Of a stretch of 64,000 nt of DNA, positions 57,591 through 64,000 are shown piece after piece. Source of the stretch: Azadirachta indica (lineage: Eukaryota; Streptophyta; Magnoliopsida; Sapindales; Meliaceae); the NCBI GenBank assembly GCA_022749755.1, contig CM040444.1, forward strand, positions 8,738,774-8,802,773. The letters run 5' to 3'. Within the stretch, counting starts at the first letter, position 1. Each line of letters starts with the position of its first letter. Below the pieces are notes generated by a model that made no database searches, was not told the DNA's origin, and worked only from the letters and a program-made list of their open reading frames with translations. A program made the position numbers and the translations under genes.

Positions 57591-58012
57591 GATCAGTTTT
57601 GTTTTCCATTTCTATTTTATTGTTGTAATTTAAACTTCAATTAAATGATGTATTTCTAATTTCATAATTAGGGCTAAGGGTGAACTTTTGATGATTTTAT
57701 AGTTTTGTTCTTTGATCTTTTGTTTTGTTCTTCATTGTTAATCTTTTTATTGATTGAGTACTATATTTTGCAAGTGATTTCGAATTGTTAGAAACCTTGA
57801 TTCATTGTTAACAAATGGTACATTGAATGCTTGGATATTTTCTACATATCAAGAGCAAGACAACTTATAGTTTTTCACCATCAACTAAAAGGTAAGTCTT
57901 TTGAATTCTTTATGCTTAAATGTTTTGTTTTCATCATTCAATTAAGATCACTTCTTTTAATTCTTAATTGTATTTTTCTTTCAAAAAAAAGGATCAAGAA
58001 TAAGTTCTATAC
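57591..58012 (+). repeat. Athila-type LTR segment, plus orientation (left arm of a palindrome)
   Basis: AGATCAGTTTTGTTTTCC at 57590 onward matches the reverse complement of 58396-58770, including TTGATGATTTTATAGTTTTG and the GGATATTTTCTACATATCAAGAG region. The left arm has about 40 extra bases near 57790-57830. Its junction with integrase shares TAGA and GATCAG-type microhomology. No ORF here is a gene. Confidence 0.8.
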
Positions 58013-58087
58013 AAAAGACTTGAATTGGACATATATTTCTCTTGATATATACCACCCAACCAGCTTACTTACCACTATAGCACATAT
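58013..58087. other. Loop of the LTR palindrome
   Basis: Contains a 14-base perfect inverted repeat with the tRNA copy: TACTTACCACTATA (58066-58079) against TATAGTGGTAAGTA (58098-58111). The rest is not recognised. Confidence 0.6.
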
Positions 58088-58162
58088 ATAGGTGTAGTAT
58101 AGTGGTAAGTATTTCCGCCTGTCACGCGGACGACCCGGGTTCGATCCCCGGCAACGGTGCCA
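58088..58162 (+). other. Nearly full-length tRNA-Asp(GTC) copy at an Athila primer-binding site
   Basis: 58093-58162 aligns with plant tRNA-Asp from before the D arm through the anticodon arm (CCGC-CTGTCAC-GCGG, anticodon GTC at about 58121-58123) and the T arm (CGGGTTCGATCCCCG) to the 3' CCA. Plant nuclear tRNA genes do not encode CCA, and the 5' acceptor bases here (ATAGGTG) do not pair properly with the 3' ones. On the minus strand the last 18 bases are the PBS of the LTR at 58172-59516. It is best read as primer tRNA copied into DNA well beyond the usual 18 bases, not as a tRNA gene. Confidence 0.8.
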
Positions 58163-58171
58163 AAAACTTAC

Positions 58172-59516
58172 TGCAACTTAAAGGTTGTAACTCCCAAGTA
58201 TAGGTTGTCTCAAGTAATAAAATTCGGAAGTCCGAGTGTCGGTCTACAGGGAATATGTTATATTAAGTCTACAAGTCCAAAGGTCTAAATATTACAAATC
58301 CGAATATTCCAATGGAGTGAATTTGCTTATTGTCAAATTTAAATTCTATATTATTATATATTAGGGCATTAGGGATCCGTTTTAATGATTTGTATAGAAC
58401 TTATTCTTGATCCTTTTTTTTTTAAGAAAAATACAATTAAGAATCAAAAGAAGTGATCTTAATTAGATGATGAAAAAAAAACATCTAAGCACAAAGAAAT
58501 CAAAAGACTTACCTTTTAGTTGATGGTGAAAAACTATAAGTTGCCTTACTCTTGATATGTAGAAAATATCCAAGAACAATTCGAAATCACTTGCAAAATA
58601 TAGTACTCAATCAATAAAAAGATTAACAATGAAGAACAAAACAAAGGATCAAAGAACAAAACTATAAAATCATCAAAAGTTCACCCTTAGCCCTAATTAT
58701 GAAATTAGAAATACATCATTGAAATTCAAATTACAACAATAAAATAGAAATGGAAAACAAAACTGATCTCCTTCCTCACTTCCACGTCTTCCTTTATAAA
58801 GACATTCCACATGTGTGAACATAATTTGGTCAATTTCTAATTAATCACGCTTTACCAACTTCCAACATATTTTTGACCATGAAAACCACTGAATTTCGTA
58901 AAGCATTCTTCTTCAAAGTTGTAGGTGGATGACTCATATTTCTAATGGTCCATATCTCGCTCTTATTTCTATTTTAAACCATGAGTTGTGTTGAAAATAG
59001 GCAGAGATGTTCAAGTCGCATTTCTCCACCGCCCTCCTAGAATGATAGCTCTTTTTGGTAACCGACCAGTTGAAATTTGAGAAAGTACAAAACATAAAAA
59101 ATTTAGATCCCTTTCTCAGCTTTCTATATCATCCAACCATGTAATTTTTCGTTACATATTTAGGGAGATACGGCCCAAATACGAAAGGATATTGGGCTGG
59201 TTCAAAGATGCGCTTGAATTCTGTTGAAGCCCAATTTCGTCCCATTAATTGCTCGAACTGGTCCAACCTTTAGCTTACAAAGTTGTGAAATGGTGAGTTT
59301 ATGTTTTTCTAGCCCAAGAGTCGTATCAATTGATAATTTGGATTGAAAGATACGCTCATTATACGAAACCTGCGCAAAACCAACTATTTAATCCAATTCA
59401 TGTTTTACAATTCAATATAAAGGAATATGCTTCATTATTGGGGAATAGAAGGACATTATTAAGTGTAAATCATAATATTTCTCTTGATAAATTTACACTT
59501 TTAAACATTCATCACA
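58172..59516 (-). repeat. Athila-type LTR, full length, minus orientation
   Basis: On the minus strand it starts TGTGATGAATGTTT after the GTTGGGGGA tract (59517-59525) and ends TTGCA at 58172, 9 bases from the PBS. About 1345 bases. TTTATAAAGG (58791-58800) is the likely TATA box. It serves as 3' LTR of copy B and, by the adjacent PBS, 5' LTR of a further element whose interior is rearranged. Parts recur at 57591-58012 and 53029-53623, both inverted. Confidence 0.8.
58791..58800 (-). promoter_or_regulatory. Likely TATA box in the Athila-type LTR
   Basis: The minus strand reads TTTATAAAGG, about 620 bases from the LTR 3' end, as in U3 promoters of long LTRs. Confidence 0.45.
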
Positions 59517-60619
59517 TCCCCCAACCAACTTATTACTAGTCCCTAGTAATATAAGCAATATCAATTAGAGTTGATTTATAGAATTTACATTCAAAGTAAA
59601 AATCATTCTTTTCCTTTTCATCTTTTCAAAATAAACAAACTCTCACTTAAAAATTTACTATATATGTGCCAAATACTCATCAGTGGAATTATTCATAAAC
59701 CTTCTTTTTGTGCTTTATAACTAATACATGTTATGGGACTTAATTAGAATCAAACAACATTGGTTCTAAATTTTGTCAAGGTAAACTTCTTTGGGCAAAG
59801 ATTATTTCTATCTCCATTTTTTTTTTTTTTTTTTTTTTTTGCATAACCTAACCCATGTAGCGAGCTTTGGGCCAATAACTCCCAGACCAGTTGGCCTTAG
59901 GGTATTAGGTATTAAAACACCCTTACGGGCTTAATTACTCGAATTAAGGCTATGAACTTATTCATATCAAAATTTTACCATTTTACGCGAACATTCACTG
60001 CTGATTAGGCAAGAACTCCGACTACTAAGTAAAAGTTTTGATTAGAATATTTATTTATTTTTTTTTTTTTGAACCCTTAGTTGCTACCTTTGACAAAATT
60101 AAAGAGCTCAAATATTGTAAAATTTCAATATGTCATCCACAATCATATATCAAAGTGTGTGTGTGAAAGATGGTTTATAAATATTTTATTGATTGAGCAT
60201 TTGAGCATAATTTATTATGTGATGATGATGTGAGAGTTCGTATATTTGATCAATTCAAAAGAAAGTGAATGATAAATTCTTTGTTATGAAATTCAAAAAT
60301 CAAAACAAATGATAATGCGTATCTACTAAGATGTGTCTTAGGAGTAAGATTACTCCTTACTCTACCATCCTTACAAATTATGAATCTAATTTTTTTTTTT
60401 TAGTTGTATAAAAAAAAACGGTTACTTATGTCAACTACACTCCCCCCAACTAGATTGCAACATTGTCCCCAATGTTTAAATGTAAAAAGGTACAGTATAG
60501 AGAATATTATCTGAGATAGTAGTTATTGAAATACAAGTAAAACCTGAAACAAACTTAAGCAAAAATAACGAAAAAAATAACAAAATACAATGAGTAAAAA
60601 AAAGAAGAGATAAGAAAAG
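59517..60619 (-). other. 3' non-coding region of Athila-type copy B
   Basis: The minus strand carries the Athila hallmark AACATTGGGGACAATGTTGC..GTTGGGGGGAGTGTAG (60443-60478), a 24-base poly(A) (T run at 59817-59840), a GGGCCAATAACTCCCAGACC-type block at 59868-59889 seen in many such elements, and the polypurine tract GTTGGGGGA at 59517-59525. 60212-60619 matches 53624-54091; the rest is missing from copy A. Confidence 0.6.
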
Positions 60620-61270
60620 TTACAAATGAAGCGACAAATCCAGCTTTCGCTTTTTACTGCTTTCACTTGACCATTCTAATCGTGCCATTGTTGGATCTGG
60701 TTCATAGACAAAGTTCTGCAACTGATTGATCAAGTCATTAGCAGTCGGAGCAGAAATGAGGAGTTTGCGAGCCATCTGTGAAATAAAATTCTGTTCTACA
60801 GCATGATCAAGAAAAGACAACAACTTGTTAAAGAAACCATTAACATTTAACAATCCTATGGGTTTTTGATGAACGGTGAGTTGTGCCCAAGATGCAATTT
60901 GAAAATTTTCTTCTAAGGTCCCAAAACCACCTGGTATGGCAATAAAAGCATCTGCAAAATCAAGCATTTTAGCAATTCTTTCATGCATTGTTGAGACCAT
61001 TAGTTCTTCTCCAATTGTTTTGCCAGTTATGTTACCTGCAGATAAAGCCTTTGGTATGATACCTATGACTTCACTTCCTCCTATATGTGCGGCAATTGAC
61101 ACACACCCCATTAACCCAAGGCTACCTCCTCCTTACACTAGGTTAAATTTTCGCTCAGATAAAACTCGACCCAGGTTGTCTGCTGCTTTTACAAACTCTT
61201 CACCTTTCCCAGAACTTGACTCACAAAAAATACAAATAATTTTAATTTGATGAACAGAAGCTCCTTTCAT
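60620..61270 (-). pseudogene. LOG-family ORF carried by an Athila-type element (copy B, nonsense codon)
   Basis: Nearly identical to 54092-54682. From the ATG at 61268-61270 the frame reaches a TAA at codon 46 (61133-61135), where copy A has Tyr of YGGGSLGLMG. The first active-site block is also altered (FCESSSG for FCGSSSG), and LEENF replaces LEEIF after PGGFGT. Downstream, the frame is open to 60620 and keeps a longer C-terminus than copy A, ending KKRKLDLSLHL. That tail combines a basic KKRK with an LxLxL pattern like the EAR repression motif. The copy cannot make a complete enzyme. It shows what the C-terminus of the parental ORF was. Confidence 0.8.
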
Positions 61271-61571
61271 TTTTTTTTTTTCAGTCTTTTACCCTCGTCA
61301 GTGATTCAAATTTCTTATGAAAATAAAGAAGTGAGGTCCTGCATTTATACAACTTAAAGAGAATGCATTAATGAAACCAATAGAGGTAAGCCAGCTGTTG
61401 TCATAAAAGTTAAAATTTAAAAATGTAAAAATATCAAAGATAACAGTTAATATAGGAATCTAAAACATAAAAATTTCAACAACGACAGCTAAAAGTAAAT
61501 ATTTATAGATAGTTGTGATTGTGGCTCACATCTTCCTCTGGTTTTACGTCCAGTAACGGCTTAAACGCCCT

Positions 61572-62120
61572 CTATGAGTCGAGGATTGGCTTCCCATCCA
61601 ATTTTCTTACAAATTGGCAAACAGAGTCTTTTAAAGTCAGATTCTCAAGACTATAACGATCACGTTCTTTTTGAAATAATGTATACAAATTGAGAATTTC
61701 ATATTGCACATATCCATTAGGATGCGTCTCAAGAGTCAATAAGATATTATCTAAGGACTCCTTACTCAGTCCATCCTTGATGAATTTAATTTTATCTTCT
61801 CTATTAGTAGACACCATGCCTAGAGAACGACATCGCTTGTTACAGGTTGAACGTGCACAATTGTGACACATTTGTAACCTTTTCACTCTTCGTTTCTTTG
61901 CAAAAGAGCTCTTACCTAAACCAGGAATGCGTGAAACAAATGAATCAGAAAACTCGCCTGCTAAACGTATCTTTGCTTCAATTATCCATCGCACATCTTC
62001 AGGAATACCTTTTTGCATAAGCATTCTTAATCTTGCACACCTAGCTTGGTACATTTTTCGTAAAACATCTTTAGGAAAAGAAGGAAAATATGTTTGCAAT
62101 CTAAAAAGAATGACATCCAT
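61572..62120 (-). CDS. Accessory ORF of the Athila-type element, Cys-rich protein of unknown function (copy B)
   Basis: 182 residues, the same length and start as copy A at 54986-55534, with a few scattered substitutions (for example CHNCARSTCNKRCRS for CHNCARSTCNKRCCS). It lies 200 bases after the integrase stop and 300 before the LOG ATG. Upstream of the ATG at 62118-62120 the frame is open to 62210 with a hydrophobic leucine and phenylalanine run starting from a non-ATG codon; this is probably untranslated, though a signal-like segment cannot be excluded. No known domain is recognised. Retention of the frame in two copies with mostly conservative changes argues for coding function. Confidence 0.65.
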   Translation of the reverse strand: MDVILFRLQTYFPSFPKDVLRKMYQARCARLRMLMQKGIPEDVRWIIEAKIRLAGEFSDSFVSRIPGLGKSSFAKKRRVKRLQMCHNCARSTCNKRCRSLGMVSTNREDKIKFIKDGLSKESLDNILLTLETHPNGYVQYEILNLYTLFQKERDRYSLENLTLKDSVCQFVRKLDGKPILDS

Positions 62121-62320
62121 AATGAAAGAAAAGAATAGAAAAAGAAGTGAGAGAAAAAAAAAGAGTATCAGTAATTTTGGGCAACTGAAAGAACCGACTT
62201 GAAGAGTCACGGAGTACCGTTATCCGCCACTTGACCGGGAAAGTAACTGAAAACAAACAATGGAATCAAAAAAATTAATAACACAAGAAAACAAGTAATG
62301 TATATACAAAAAAAAAAAAA
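62121..62320 (-). other. Spacer between integrase and the accessory ORF
   Basis: Non-coding; its part next to the accessory ORF is shared with copy A up to the RNase H deletion junction near 55560. No splice acceptor can be assigned with confidence. Confidence 0.4.
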
Positions 62321-64000
62321 TCATCTAGTGTTGTAAACAGGTTCATTCAAAGTGATAGACTCTAACTCACTTGGAAAATTCTCAAAGAATGGCTTTAAAT
62401 GGTGTCCATTAACTTTAAAAACATTACCATTTTTGGGGTTCTCAATCTCAACAGCGCCATGTGGGTAAACCTTCTTAACAATGAAAGGACCTGTCCATTT
62501 TGAGCGAAGTTTGTCAGGAAATAGATGCAATCTTGAATCATACAAAAAAACTTTTTGTGAAGGTTCAAATGATTTTCTAATGATATGTTTATCATGAAAC
62601 ACCTTCATTTTCTTTTTTTAAATTCTAGAATTCTCGTAAGCTTCATTCCTAATTTCTTCGAGTTCGTCTATTTGGAGTTTTCTCAACGATCCTGCTTTAT
62701 CTAAGTCAAAATTAAGTATTTTAATAGCCCAAAAAGCTTTATGTTCTAATTCCACCGGTAGGTGATAAGCTTTTCCAAAAACAAGTCTATAAGGAGACAT
62801 GCCAAGTGATGATTTAAAAGCAGTTCGATAAGCCCAAAGTGCATCAGTTAGTCTTAAAGACCAATCCTTACAATTCGGTTTTACCGTTTTTTCCAAAATA
62901 TGTTTTATTTCTTTATTGGCAAGTTCAACTTGTTCACTTGTTTGTGGGTAATAAGGGGTTGACACTTTATGTGTAATTCCATATTTTTTCATTAAATTCT
63001 CAAAAGGCTTATTACAAAAATGTAAACCTCCATCACTTATTATGGCTCGAGGCACTCCAAATCTTGAAAAAATGTTTTCTTTTAAAAATTTCAAAACAAT
63101 TTTATGATCATTATTTTTGCAAGAAATTACCTCTACCCATTTTGAAACATAGTCAACTCCAACTAAAATGTATTGATACCCAAAAGAAGATGGAAAAGGA
63201 CCCATAAAATCAATACCCCAACAATCAAATATTTCAATCACTAAAATAGGATTTAATGGCATCATGTTTCTACGAGTTATTCCACCTAATTTTTTATAAC
63301 GGTCACATGTTTTACAAAATGTATTTGTGTCTTTAAATAAGGTGGGCCAATAAAATCCACATTGCAATATTTTCGCAGCAATTTTCTTTGAAGAAAAATT
63401 ACCACCACATGCTTCAGAATGACAAAAAGAAATGATATTTTGAATTTCATTGTTAGGTACACATCTCCTTATAATTTGGTCAGGGCAATATTTGAAAAGA
63501 TATGGATCATCCCAAAAGAAATTGCGTACCTCCCTTAAAAATTTCTTTTTATCTTGAGCATTCCAATGATTTGGCATTTGACCTATAACAAGAAAATTGA
63601 CAATATCAGTAAACCAAGGTAAAATAGAAACATTGAAAAGTTGCTCATCAGGTAAATTGTCATTAATCGGTGTTGTCATAGTCGATTCTTCAAACATAAG
63701 TCTTGACAAATGATCAGCAACCACATTTTGTACTCCCTTTTTGTCTTGAATTGTGAGATCAAATTCTTGAAGTAGTAGAATCCACCTAATCAATCTAGGT
63801 TTAGCATCCTTTTTTGAAAGAAGATATTTTAATGCTGCATGATCACTAAAAATTACAATGGGTGAGCCAATAAGATAAGATCGAAATTTATCCAATGCAA
63901 CTACTACTGCAAGTAATTCCTTTTCAGTGGTAGAATAATTCATTTGAGCACTATTTAAGGTTTTACTAGCATAGTAAATCACATAGGGTTTCTTGTCCTT
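62321..64000 (-). pseudogene. Athila-type pol: RNase H and integrase, one nonsense codon
   Basis: Open from the window edge ([20 protein letters not shown], RNase H start) to a TAA at 62618-62620, then in the same frame to 62321. RNase [29 protein letters not shown]. Integrase zinc finger: [14 protein letters not shown] and CKTCDR, with the second His replaced by Asn. Core: [17 protein letters not shown] and VELANKEI give all three catalytic acids. The C-terminal tail has [20 protein letters not shown]. One stop (a Tyr or Lys position in ENSRI-KK) is the only truncation, so decay is slight. The gene continues beyond base 64000. Confidence 0.85.

Larger units (their letters stand above)
59517..64000 (-). 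mobile_element. Athila-type element, copy B (RNase H to 3' region, continues past the window)
   Basis: Minus-strand order: RNase H and integrase from the window edge to 62321, accessory ORF, LOG ORF, 3' non-coding region, polypurine tract, then the LTR at 58172-59516. It is the least rearranged copy and establishes that the two extra ORFs lie between pol and the 3' LTR, where other Athila elements carry an env-like ORF. Confidence 0.8.

Noticed and set aside
58088..58162. Functional nuclear tRNA-Asp gene
   Set aside because: The 3' CCA is encoded, the 5' acceptor does not pair with the 3' acceptor strand, and the sequence abuts an LTR in the right place and orientation for a primer-binding site.
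62121..62210. Hydrophobic N-terminal extension of the accessory ORF, copy B, as a signal peptide
   Set aside because: No ATG begins it, and in copy A the corresponding upstream sequence is largely replaced by RNase H sequence, while the ATG shared by both copies lies downstream.

Overview
This window looks like repeat-rich nuclear DNA of a eudicot plant. It is very AT-rich, coding sequence is sparse, and most of it is LTR-retrotransposon debris of the Ty3/gypsy Athila type and several Ty1/copia lineages. Toll-interleukin (TNL-type) resistance-gene remnants, which monocots lack, and vinorine-synthase-like BAHD acyltransferases support a eudicot. A Citrus-like rosid is my guess from protein resemblance only.

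Layout. 1-6021: a decayed, internally deleted Athila-type element (gag and protease remain, RT and RNase H are gone) with a fragment of a LOG cytokinin-activating-enzyme gene at its 3' end, closed by an LTR segment in inverted orientation. 7098-8551: a DUF620-family pseudogene. 10188-14681: a copia element with both LTRs and a near-perfect target duplication. 15185-22522: a TNL resistance-gene remnant interleaved with two truncated copia elements. About 24360-31160 and 31940-50850: an old tandem duplication. Each unit carries one intact, intronless BAHD acyltransferase gene on the minus strand (25704-27083 and 35603-36985), the only clearly intact host genes here. The second unit has been swollen by a 1.9 kb inverted-repeat element, a 1.6 kb insertion, nested MITEs and a 9.2 kb copia element (41505-50710). 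51400-53028: a truncated copia element. 53029-64000: a rearranged cluster of one Athila-type family.

The most notable find is in the last cluster. Downstream of pol, in the same orientation, the Athila-type element carries two extra ORFs: a 182-residue Cys-rich protein of unknown function and an intronless LOG-family ORF. The arrangement is seen twice (54092-55534 and 60620-62120). One LOG copy is open over 196 codons with the family's nucleotide and catalytic motifs kept; the other has a nonsense codon but keeps a longer C-terminus. A different LOG-type fragment lies inside the first Athila-type element (5029-5446), on the other side of the conserved 3' landmark, so LOG sequence appears to have been acquired twice. 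The cluster also holds an almost full-length tRNA-Asp copy including CCA at the primer-binding site of an LTR (58088-58162), flanked by inverted LTR segments, which looks like a fossil of aberrant reverse transcription.

The two BAHD genes are probably recent paralogues in specialised metabolism. The rest records transposition, gene capture and decay rather than a working gene cluster. All assignments come from reading the sequence and translations by eye; identities and boundaries are approximate unless a precise junction is described.
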